This document shows, one piece after another, positions 1 through 9,800 of a stretch of 64,000 nt of DNA (its first letter is position 1; every line of letters starts with the position of its first letter). The stretch is from assembly GCA_021495925.1 (NCBI GenBank), contig JAKEKT010000014.1, positions 248,001-312,000 of the forward strand. Reading direction: 5' to 3'. The notes beneath the pieces were generated by a model. The model saw nothing but the letters and a program-made list of their open reading frames with translations, was not told the origin of the DNA and made no database searches. Both the position numbers and the translations under genes were made by a program. Origin of the DNA: Diplodia intermedia (lineage: Eukaryota; Ascomycota; Dothideomycetes; Botryosphaeriales; Botryosphaeriaceae).

Positions 1-3000
1 GTCGCTGCATCATTCGTTCCGCTTTCAACATGATCCGTGGGGGAAAGCGCACCGCCGTTTGCTGAGAGGTCGCCTGTTCGAGCTACTATGCCACAGACGC
101 ACAAGACTCCACTGCCGTCGCACGAGAAGTCGCGATAGAAGACGTGAGGCCGCTGGTGGTACTCGGGGAGCCACTGCCGTTGGGAAGTTTCGCCTTGTAG
201 AGGTCGGGTTCCTTTTGGAAGGCTTCTGGAAGGCTTCTGTGGATCAAGATCGGGTTGACGGCTGAGTGGTGCAGGATATCAACTGAACTGCGTGTGTCAG
301 CGCCTGCTTCTTCCCGTCGTTTCTGCAATGCAAGGGGCTTGTCTCTCTGCATTGACGCGGGCTGGAGCAGGAGGGGAGCCTTTGGGGACGGACCTGTCGC
401 GGGTACCTGCCGCCCGTCGTGCGTGTTATGTCTGTGCAGACAGCTCAGCGGGTGGAGATGCAGCAGCAAGCAGTCGCGAAGTGCTATGCGGCTCCGGGCG
501 TGGCGAGTAGACGCTGTCTCAGGCGCTGCTTCTTTGTTGCGGAGCTCTAGACCGACGGCAAGCAGACGGCGACAAATCGGCCGGCCGGCGTAGCAGCAGT
601 CCTTTGTCCGGCGACAGCAGGTCCGCCGGGGCAGTTATTTGTAGCGAAGAGGGCCGTCGAGGTTGACCGCATACGTAGGAGATCGGAGGCCGGGCGGCTG
701 AAGACGGACGACCAATGGGGCCGGATTCGTAGAGGTCAAGACCACTTCTCTTGGTGGCTGTTTTGGGACGAGAGACCTGGCAACTGACGCCTCTGGGGTT
801 TTTGTGAAGATGGAGAGGGCGGGAGGCTGGCCCGCCACGCGCAGCGGTTGCTTGGACGCTCGAAATGGAACGAAAACGGTCAAACAAGTCGACTACTCAC
901 GCAAAGTAGGCCGGACGTTACACACGCAAGGCTTCGAGGGCCTGGCATTCCTACTACCAGTTCCCAATTTACCAGCCGCTGGCCGTCAGGGTGCCAAGGC
1001 TGAGTGGACCGAAAGCAGTATGTTTCGCGGCCATGGTATGCGCGGCACTACCTGCTTCTTGGGCTCTCCCGCCTGGCCGGGCTGATGGCAGAAGCCACCT
1101 CCGTTTGAAGAATGGCTGTCTCACTCTGGAACTAGCAGGGATCACCTGCGAGGTCGCGGGTGACTAATGCTGCCCGCTGCCCTCTGCGCCGGTGCTAAGG
1201 CCCGCACTCTAAGACAAGCGTCAGTGTCACCGCCGCCGCGATCTAGCGAGTGGATGCGGATCATGCGTGTTCCCTGGGAGCCCAGCACATGTGGCTGGAG
1301 AGGCGCAAGGGCGCTTATCCTCCACGGGGCGCGGCCGGGTTGTGGGAGCAGCAACTGCTCTGTGGTCGCCCGGGCTGCATCAGGCGACAGCAGAGCCAAG
1401 GCGTCTGCAAGCTGCCAGATGCAGGGCTCGGTTGCTTCCGGTGAGCACCAGGGACGAACGGCGTCTGCGTGCGGCTGATTGGCACCATCAATCACCATGC
1501 AGTGCGGGTAGCCGCAGCCCGGAGCAGCCCCCAATCGGTGAGCACGTCGGCTGGGTCGGAGCTGCAGAGCAGCGCCACATCTGCCATGGGAGCCATGGTC
1601 ATCCAGCGGCTGAGGTCGAGCTGATGCCGATTGATATCGAGGTGTCGTCTTCCGAATGCATACGGCCCGGTACGCTAGAAGGTGCGAAAACGTTCGCTTC
1701 CGCTTTGCCCGCCATGGACGTCCGCCATGGAGCCCGGCACGACCGAGAGCTAGCAGTTGACGCGCCTGGACCACGGCGGAAGCATGTACCGTCCACTCAC
1801 GGGGCCATCTCGTCCAGTGTGCAGGGATGGGCCCCGCCCGCTATGAAGCAGGTGTTCCAGAGTTGGAGTGCTTTCGTCAGGAATAACGGCCTTTGCTATG
1901 CCCCATCAGGATAGAACAGCGCCCGTTCCCATGGCCGGCGGGCGTTTCAACATTGAAGCGAAAGCGACGTCCTGTCCCCAAAGGACCACCATGCAGTAGC
2001 AACATCGAACTCTCTCGCCCGCGGTCGATCAGCGTCCCATCAGGATAGCGGCGGGCGCTCCGAAGGAGGGGCGTGACACAACGGCTAGCCATAAGGCGAC
2101 CCCTTCGCAGAGAAAACAACTGGACATCTTCCGGAGGCCAATTAAAGCCTCCGCGCGCCCGCGGTCCCTTACGCATGGAGGAGGCGGCGCTGCGGGGCGC
2201 TGCGCAGAAGGCCGGCCCTGAAGAAAAAGATGGCGCAGACAAGGTTTGCCTCAGCTGCCCCTCGCTGTTTCTTCACGGAAGTCGTCATAATGGTTCGAGA
2301 GCCGGGGGCGTCGACGATCCGGGCTCCTTAGGGATGCGGAGGCGCTGCGCGGTGGTACAAGGACTCACGGGAGATGAGAAGGCGCCTCCCTGAGCACACA
2401 GCACGTGCGGCGTCTGCACAGCAGCGGAGAGTCTGTACATGCCTCCACCTGGAATTGACGCCCCTGCACTGGACACTGGACATGGGAGGCATCGCTGGGG
2501 GCGCGCCCTGCGGCTTGGCTCAACACCAAGCCGCCAAGCCCATTCTTCGAGCAATCCAGCGTGAGACGGCGATGCCTTCTGCAAGGTACAAAACCGGTGC
2601 TCCTCCGCGTACGAGGGGCCTGGCCGTCTCCAGCAGGCCGTCACGACGCCACACAGGCCGGGCTCGCGCGCCGCCATTGGGCGCTCGGGTTAGGCGCAAG
2701 ACACGCAACACTGGGGGTGAGCTGGTGATCCACAGCGGATTGCGCGGAAGGAGGGCCGACTGAGACAGTCTGGTTGCGGTCGCACCGGGCTGCTGAAGAG
2801 GGATGGCGGGCAGCGGCGCCGCTGATGGGGTCGATCCGGAAGGCGGGCGCGTGCCCGGGATGCAGCCCGACCGTGGCCTGCAGAGAGGTGGTCGACATAA
2901 CCTTTGCGGCCCGTCGTTCTTCCTCGCAGCAAGCAGCGCGACGGGGATGGTTTAGTGCAGGTGCATGGTGGAGAGCGCTACAGCTGGAGCTCTAAGCCGC

Positions 3001-3279
3001 GGAGCGGCGATCGCGCATCATGGCGGGCCTTCCTGGTCCGCGTCCGCGTCCGCGCCCATTCCGCGTGTCCGTGCGGCCCTTGCAGGCCGACGTAGTAACT
3101 GAGGCCACGAACCCAACACCCTCGACTCTTCGCCCTTCCGCATGTCCAGAGACGCGCGCCAGACGCACTCTGCACCCTTGACGCCCGCGCAAGCGATGAA
3201 ACAGCACAAACGCCGGAGATTGCGCTAGATTGCCTGCGAGCCGGCCGCCAGCGAGCCACCACCGAGTTACACAGCAGCC
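1..3279. other. Intergenic, no supported gene
   Basis: This GC-rich stretch carries overlapping open frames on both strands, the longest about 210 codons on each strand near 1142-1914. None has a recognisable domain, plausible splice signals or a reading frame that stands out from its antisense partner. The last few hundred bases are the presumptive promoter and 5' UTR of the golgin gene starting at 3280. I recognise no RNA gene or mobile element here. Confidence 0.6.
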
Positions 3280-6002
3280 ATGAGCGCGAAGCAGCCCGGG
3301 AAGGGATGGGGCTCCTTCTTGCAGGGCGCCGTCGCCGGCCTGGAGTCGCGCCTGGACACCATTCTCGCCGAGGACGACCAGGCCTCCGCGCGCAGCAGGG
3401 CCGACGACAGCCTGCGGAAGAAGGTCGCCGCCGAGCAAAGTAGCCACGCCACCGCCGTAGCTGCCACCGCCGTACTGACCCTCTGCAGGCCCCAGCCGCA
3501 CCCCGTCTCGCTCCCGCACGAACGACCGCCTTCAGGAACGACTGGCGAAAGCCGTAAAGTCTGACGCGCCACGCTCCGCAAGGGCCTCGTCTGAGCTCCC
3601 GTCACGGACCGGCACGCCCATCAATGGCGCTGACACCTCGCGCACAAGCGTAGATTCAAGAACCTCTGAGATCCAGCCGTCATCGGCCCAGGATGAAAAG
3701 GCCTCGGCCCCAACGGCCTCAAACGACGGCGATGGTGACGCGGTCCCCAAAACAGCAGACCAGGCAGACAAGGCTGAGGAAAAGGCCACATTGCAACCGG
3801 AAGAAGGAAACAGACTTGATGTGGGCACAACGGACTCTCTCCGCGTATCAACGGACTCCAGTCGTCCTGACACCCCAATTGATGCACCATCACGCGCCGA
3901 AACCCCGGCTTCCATTTCTGAGACCGCCTCGTGCGTGGATCTCAACACTTCGGCCAACGAGTCCGAAGACGTCTTGGCTCTGCGACAGTCGTACGAAGAA
4001 CTCACTAAGACACACCGTGCTGAAATGACTGCGCACCTCGAGCGTATTGACGCACTACAATCCAAGTTGAAATACCTCTCTGGCCAGGCCGTATCACAGG
4101 CTCGTACGGCTGCAAACGAGGCAGACCAAGGATCCTTCGAGCAGAAACTTGCGCAGAAGGATGAGCAAATAGCGTTGCTGATGGAGGAGGGCCAGACACT
4201 GTCAAAGAAAGAACTAACCCTATCAACCAACATCAAGAATTTCCGTGCCAAAACTGGACAACACGAAAAGACCATAATAGATCTCAAGAAGAAGCTGACG
4301 AAGGCTGAGACCAGCGCGAGTGAGGCTACGGAGCGTGCGAAACGCGCCGAGGCTGCAGCGAGGTCGGCTGAGCAGAGAGTCAAACAGCTCGAGAAGGTCG
4401 AAAAGGAAGCTAGTTCGCTCAAATCGGAGCGCGAGGACTCAACACGCACAATCGCAGAACTGAAGCGACAATTGAGCGCAGCGAACGAACGTGCCGAGGC
4501 TGCCGAGAAGAAAGCCCAGAACAACGCCGCGGCAGCAGAGCAAAGACGGGTGTCGGAGATTGAGGAAGAGCTTTCGGATCTCAAAGTTGAGAAGAAGCTT
4601 GCTGAGGACCGGGCCAAGGCAGAGGCCCGTGAAATCAGGGAAGAATCTACGCGGCAACGGGAGAGGGCAACGGTGCTGGAGACGGAGCTGCGGAGCGAGA
4701 TCACGGTGCGTATATATCCCAAGACCCTCTCCCAGGGCAAGTTAGGCTGACTTCGTATCAAAGAACCTTGAAACCAAGCTCGAGGTACTCCGTTCCCGTT
4801 CCGAGGAACACTCATCCAACCCGTCCGGGGATTCCCAAATCAAGCTTTTGCGTCAAATCGACACGTTGCAGACTCAATATTCTCTCGCTAGCGAGAATTG
4901 GCAAGGTATAGAAAGCAGCCTTACAGGCCGGGTTGCAGCTTTGGAAAAGGAGCGCGACGAGCTTGCCAAGCGCGAATCCGACATTCGACGCAAGGCTCGG
5001 GAAGTGAACTCCAAGTCACGCAAGCTGGAAGAGGAGCTCGATAACACCAGCGATCAAGCGCGTTCTCTGGAGCACGATCTTGCTGAGCAAAAGACGCAGA
5101 TGGTGAAGTTGCAGTCACGTCTCGCTCAGGTAGAAAAAGAACTCGAGAGCACCAAGGCGAACTTCGAGCAGCAAAAGAGGGCCTGGGAAGTCGAAATGGC
5201 GCAGAAGATCGATGAGGAGAAGACGAAATGGCGTCTCGAATCCACCATGTCTCCCGTCTCCGGCGCCGGTGACAGCCAGGGCAATTTCCTTACCCCCCAG
5301 ACGCCGTCGCTGCCCGGTACCATGTTCGGCCGAAAGCATTCGGGCGATCAATCTTTGGGCTTGATCTCTTCGCGGCGCGGCGCTTCAAGGAACGTGTCAT
5401 CCGAGCTGCTACTGTCATTAGACACACAGCAGCAGCCCCGCCGCCTGGGCTCTTCGCAACGCACCCCCGGCTTCCCTGGTACGCCGCAGCGCCAGGACTC
5501 GTCGACGTCGACGAACACAAACGGCCAGCACAACGGCAGCCTCCACCCGGGCGCGCCGCCATCCATCCACACCGTCGACGACTCGGCCGACGCCTTCTTC
5601 GAGCGCCGCTCCTCGTCCCCCCACCGCACCGTCGCCGACATGATCTCCGTCAGCACCGTCGGCAACGCGGGCCCGTCGGTCCAGCTCGTCGAGCGCATGA
5701 GCGCCGCCGTGCGGCGCCTCGAGTCCGAGAAGGCCGTCTCGAAGGAGGAGCTGGCGCGGCTGTCGGCGCAGCGCGACGAGGCGCGCGAGGAGGTGGTGGC
5801 GCTGATGCGCGAGGTCGACGAGAAGCGCGCGCAGAGCAGGCTCGTCGAGCAGCTGCGGAGGGAGCTGAGGGAGGTCGAGGTGCGGTACGAGACGACGCTC
5901 GAGGCGCTGGGCGAGAAGAGCGAGCAGGTGGAAGAGCTGCAGAACGATGTTGACGACTTGAAGAAGATATACAAGGATCTCGTGGAGAGGACGATGAAGT
6001 AG
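3280..6002 (+). CDS. sgm1: Golgi coiled-coil protein, TMF1/Sgm1 family
   Basis: The predicted golgin is 871 aa in three exons (3280-3439, 3489-4705, 4764-6002). Intron 1 (49 nt) joins a short N-terminal exon to a segment reading SRTNDRLQERLAKAV. Intron 2 is best drawn to 4763, with a CTGAC branch at 4747. An acidic, Ser/Thr-rich region is followed by long heptad coiled coil. Around residue 285 the stretch LMEEGQTLSKKELTLS resembles the TMF 'DNA-binding' segment. The C-terminal ~110 residues, ending near DDLKKIYKDLVERTMK, resemble the TMF TATA-binding/Rab6-binding coiled coil. A Ser/Pro-rich linker lies between the coils. Family members (yeast Sgm1, animal TMF1) are peripheral Golgi tethers that bind Rab6/Ypt6; the old DNA-binding names are historical. 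The start is the first ATG in the frame and gives a normal N-terminus. It is convergent with nas6. Function rests on family resemblance. Confidence 0.9.
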
Positions 6003-6661
6003 GTATAGCGTAGTGCTGCGGGGGGCGCGAATGCGATGGCTGTGGGTAGTGGGTAGAGTATGGGAGAGGAGCCGTTGCGCCGCCCCTTGTTTCCATATGT
6101 GTGTACCTCCCACGTGGACATGCTATTTTCTGGTATGTACGCGATGGGTGGGGCTGTCCATCGTCAACGATATTCATGCAGATCATGGAAAGCATTCGCG
6201 GCGTTTTGTTGCTTGTTTGAGTATATCTCCCGGGTTGGCGTTTGTTCCAAATTCTCGATTATTCCTTCGTTCGCACAGTAAAGCTTGGGTCTCGTTGCTA
6301 CTACAGACAGACTTAGATACCGATATAGTTGACATTGATAATAGCGCTGTGCTTTGTTACTAGCTTTCGCTGTCCTATATGCATAATCTTTCGACGTGGT
6401 GCTAAATGATCATTCCGGTTCTACCAACTCATGAAGTATCACTCGTCATGCATAAATTGACAGTCGTCGCAACTGGTCTCCACCTACCTATAAAACACTT
6501 ACCAGAGGTTATTCGTGCTTAGGTACATAAGTCATTGTGCCCGCCTAAAAGGCTACTACATGAGTAAAAGAGTACCATGTTCCACTTTTGGGGGTATATA
6601 TGCAGACAGCATAGCTGTCCGGGCATTTAGACGAGAGGGAGGAAATCGAAAAGGAGCTCCT

Positions 6662-7776
6662 TTAAGGCTTAGATGCGGTCAACTCGACGCCCTCGAGCTC
6701 TGCACTCTGGATGATGTAGTTCATGATCTGTCCCGTCAGCATGCTTGACACTGATTCAGGCCAACTTATCAACATTTACCTTCGTATCTGGAGCGAGCTC
6801 GATGGCGAGCTGCCCGTCGGTGCTCTTTTTCTCCGTGTCGGCGCCGGCTTTGAGAAGCACCAATGCTGCGTCGCCGTGCCCTTCGGCAATAGCTATGCGT
6901 TCGCGTCAGCGTGTCCTTCTCCGGTTCCTTTCCCTTGCTGGGCCCTCAACATACTGTGGTGTAGCGCGGTCATTCCGTCCATGTCAGTGGCGTTGAGCGG
7001 ACTGTTCGCCTCCAGCAGCAGCTTGATCATGGGAACGGAGCCGACTGCTGCTGCGCGGTGCAGAGCAAGCTGACCACGTTTGTCCTTCACCCGGGCCGAC
7101 GCCTTCTTCGCGATGAGTTTTCGCGCGGTATCGAGATTGTTCTTGGAGGCGGTGAAGTGCAGAGCAGTCTGGCCGTGAGCGGTAAGCATTGGTTTGCTAG
7201 TGGGTGGGAGAGTGGTCGGGTCGGACCTGGCCGTTGTTGTCTAGATTGTAAAGTCAGCCGCGCGGTCTGGACGAAGCCAGCTGTGCAACCCACTCTTCAT
7301 ATTGACGTCGGCGTCGCGTGAGAGGAGGAGGTCGACCAGCTCGTCGGCGTCTTTCAGGCTCGCAGCCATCATGAGTGGCGTCCAGCCAGAGCCATCCTGC
7401 AATGCAATTCAGCCGCCGAGCGATTGTGCGCCTCCCTTGGACAGCATGCCCGTACCTGCGCGTCGATGTCGAAGTTCTGAGTGTGGATGAGTTGCGAGAT
7501 TATGGGTATGCGGTTGTACGAGACGGCCCAGTGGAGCGGCAAACGGTCGTCGTCATCGCGACGGGCGGCAAGCTTCGGGTTCGCCTAAGGAAAAGCGCTC
7601 AGAGGGGGTTCGGGGGACAGTGGGAGTGCGTACGGACGTTGAGCAGAGACTCGACGACTTGGGCTGTGCAAGACGTCAGCGGAGCGGGGCGCGGCGCGGG
7701 GCAGCGGGCATTGCGGACATTTGCCTTCGCGACAGGCGTCGTGGATGGCGAAGCGGGACGGGTCCTGGGCGGCCAT
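6662..7776 (-). CDS. nas6: 26S proteasome assembly chaperone Nas6 (gankyrin), ankyrin repeats
   Basis: The model gives 238 aa from eight exons: 7725-7776, 7638-7663, 7456-7584, 7294-7396, 7227-7240, 6955-7168, 6780-6892 and 6662-6727. The product is a string of ankyrin repeats. Diagnostic pieces are FAIHDACRE at the N-terminus, DGSGWTPLMMAASLKD, GQTALHFTASKNNLDTARKL, KDKRGQLALHRAAAVGSVPM, DMDGMTALHH and a C-terminal YIIQSAELEGVEL. This matches fungal Nas6/gankyrin in order and length. Nas6 binds the Rpt3 ATPase and chaperones assembly of the 19S regulatory particle. Two features are odd. Intron 1 (7664-7724) begins GCAAAT, so it is a GC-AG intron, and exon 5 is only 14 nt. Both are needed to keep the frame and the repeat pattern. 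The gene is divergent from the amidohydrolase, with 385 bp between start codons. Confidence 0.92.
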
Positions 7777-8161
7777 GGCGGGCGCTGGGGTCGGTGCAGC
7801 TCCACAAAGCTCGGAATGGCGAGTGCGGGCGTGGTGGGGAAAGGAAAGCGCGGAGCGGTTGCAGCGGAGCGGGCGTCACAGCGTGGGCGTGAGCTCGGGC
7901 GTTGAGGCAGAGGTCGCGGGCCCCGAGCGGCTAGCGCGCCCAGTTCGCGTTTCGAGGCGCGTGCTGGGAGCTTGACGTAACCCGCCAGACAACCTCTGCA
8001 GCGGACTCGACGCCACATGGAGCTCTCCCCCATCAGCACCGCGAGGCTCTGCGATAGCTTGGCATTGTGCTGACTCGGCCGTCCGCTTGACATGTGCCTC
8101 GTCCCGGTCGAGGCCCCAGCCATACTCACGCCCCCTGGATATCAACCGCCAATTTTCCACC

Positions 8162-9800
8162 ATGGCCTCGTCGCTGCCGCTCATCACGCTGGAGGAGCAT
8201 TATGTTGATCATCAGGTGCTCGGCGCCTCGCAGGAAGACGCCTTCGCCTACTCGGCCTTCTCGCAGCCGCTGATGGACAAGCTGGCCTCACTGGGCGACG
8301 ACCGCCTCGCCGACCTCGAGGCCAACTCCATCGCCATGCAAGTCCTTTCCCACGCGCCTGTCGATCCCTCTCCACCCGTCTGCCGCGGGGCCAATGACCG
8401 GTTGGCCGCCACCGTCCGGAGAAGCCCCAGCCGCTACGCTGCGTTTGCCCTCCTGCCTATGGGCGATCCCCCCGCCGCAGTCGACGAGTTGAAGCGCTGC
8501 GTGCGTGATTTGGCCTTCGTCGGCGCTCTGGTCAACAACCACCACAAAGGCTCCTACTACGACGACCCCCGCTACTGGCCTGTCTTCCAAGCTGCAGAGA
8601 AGCTGGATGTTCCCGTGTACATCCACCCCACCTTTCCGTCCCAGGACAAAATCTACCAGTACCGCGGCCACTACTCCGAACCCGTCGCCGAGATGCTTGG
8701 TGCCTGGGGCTGGGGCTGGCACAGCGACGTCGGCCTCCATGTGCTTCGCTTGTACGCTGCCGGCGTGTTTGAGCTGTTCCCCAAATTGAAGATTGTGATT
8801 GGCCACATGGGGGAGATGTTGCCCTTCCAGCTGGACCGCATCATTGACCTGACCGAAGACATGAACGCGCCCGAGTGGAACCGCCGGCGCGGTCTCCGAG
8901 AGGTCTGGGAGAACAACATCTGGGTCACCACCTCAGGCATGTTCTCGCTGGCTCCAATGACATGCCTGCTGAAGGTCACGTCTCCCGATAAGATCATGCT
9001 TAGTGTGGACTACCCTTTCTCGTCCAATGAGAAGGGCAAGCAGTTCATCGATGACCTATGGAACAGTGGCATCGTGAGCGGAAGGGATGTGGAGGGGATT
9101 GCATATCGCAACGCTGAGACGCTGTTGGGGCTTCGGGCTGGCGAAGAGTGAGTATCTCGTCACCTCGCTTGCGTCATCCATATCCACTGACATCTGTGGT
9201 AGCAGCTACAACAGCCTTGCGCACAAGCGCGCGATAGGCGAGGGCGTCAACGACAGCGCGAGGAAGAAGCAGCGGGGACGACCTCCGAAGGATTCCGAAA
9301 TGCCTGCGCCAGAATCGGGTGCTCCGATGCCCATCTCACCTGTCGAGAGCGAAGCCGCTGCTCGCCGCATGGAGAAGAGGAGATGCCAGTTTTGCCAGAG
9401 GATTTTCAGCAGGATCGAGCACCGAGTGCGCCATGAGAAGACTACTCGTAAGTAATGTACTATCTCCATGGACCCGCCGTCAGCTGCTCACTTACGTGTT
9501 CTAGACATGGGAGAAAAGCCTTTTCAATGCCAGCACTGCTCGAAAGCTTTCTCGAGAAGCGACAACTTCCATCAACACCTTCGTACTGTGCACAGTAACG
9601 AGGCGACTTCTACTAACCAACAAAACGGTGAAAACAGCACCAATTCCAACGGCAACGACGGCAACAGCGGAAACGGAAACGACCAAGCGGGAACCGTCTT
9701 CGATCAGTCAGATGCTGCGACATCCTTCTTTGAGGGACTTCAAACGTACGCGAATGAGCACAACAGTCCCGCTGAGGCCCAGGAAGGGTCCTGGGACTAA
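8162..9800 (+). CDS. Amidohydrolase-2 decarboxylase-like enzyme, apparently fused to AT-hook and C2H2 zinc fingers
   Basis: Exon 1 (8162-9147) encodes a complete amidohydrolase-2 (ACMSD/dihydroxybenzoate decarboxylase type) barrel. LEEHY near residue 10 gives the E-x-H metal ligands, VYIHP the central His, and SVDYPF the Asp. GHMGEMLPFQLDRI and NIWVTTSG are also typical of the family. Enzymes of this group decarboxylate or hydrolyse aromatic acids; the substrate is unknown. Unspliced, the frame stops at 9149-9151. That stop lies inside a consensus donor (GTGAGT) with a CTGAC branch and a TAG acceptor at 9202. Removing 9148-9202 joins in frame to exon 2 (9203-9447) and, after a second canonical intron, exon 3 (9505-9800). 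The fused protein is 508 aa. The start at 8162 sits in an ACCATGG context; an in-frame ATG at 8087 is less likely. A separate zinc-finger gene starting at an ATG near 9300 remains possible, but there is almost no room for a promoter. The enzyme call is firm; the fusion is moderately supported. Confidence 0.75.
9203..9800 (+). other. C-terminal AT-hook plus two C2H2 zinc fingers (module of the preceding CDS or a separate small gene)
   Basis: The module opens with a basic stretch, RKKQRGRPPKD, with the RGRP core of an AT-hook. Finger 1 is C-x2-C-x12-H-x4-H (CQFCQRIFSRIEH and onward) and its last His is created by the 9448-9504 intron. The linker MGEKPFQ resembles the TGEKP linker. Finger 2 is CQHCSKAFSRSDNFHQHL and ends with a TVH. 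An Asn/Gly-rich low-complexity tail and an acidic end (FFEGLQTYANEH) follow. The layout is that of a DNA-binding regulator. Its frame is open from the acceptor at 9202 and is in phase with the upstream enzyme exon. If it were an independent gene, the only convenient starts are ATGs around 9300 and 9330, inside the exon. Confidence 0.8.

Noticed and set aside
1142..1914. Overlapping ~210-codon frames on both strands
   Set aside because: Both strands are equally open in this GC-rich DNA, no domain or splice structure is visible, and neither is favoured over the other.
3532..4815. 427-codon minus-strand frame
   Set aside because: It is the antisense shadow of the coiled-coil exon of the TMF1/Sgm1 gene; Ser-rich product from reversed Glu/Lys/Ala codons.
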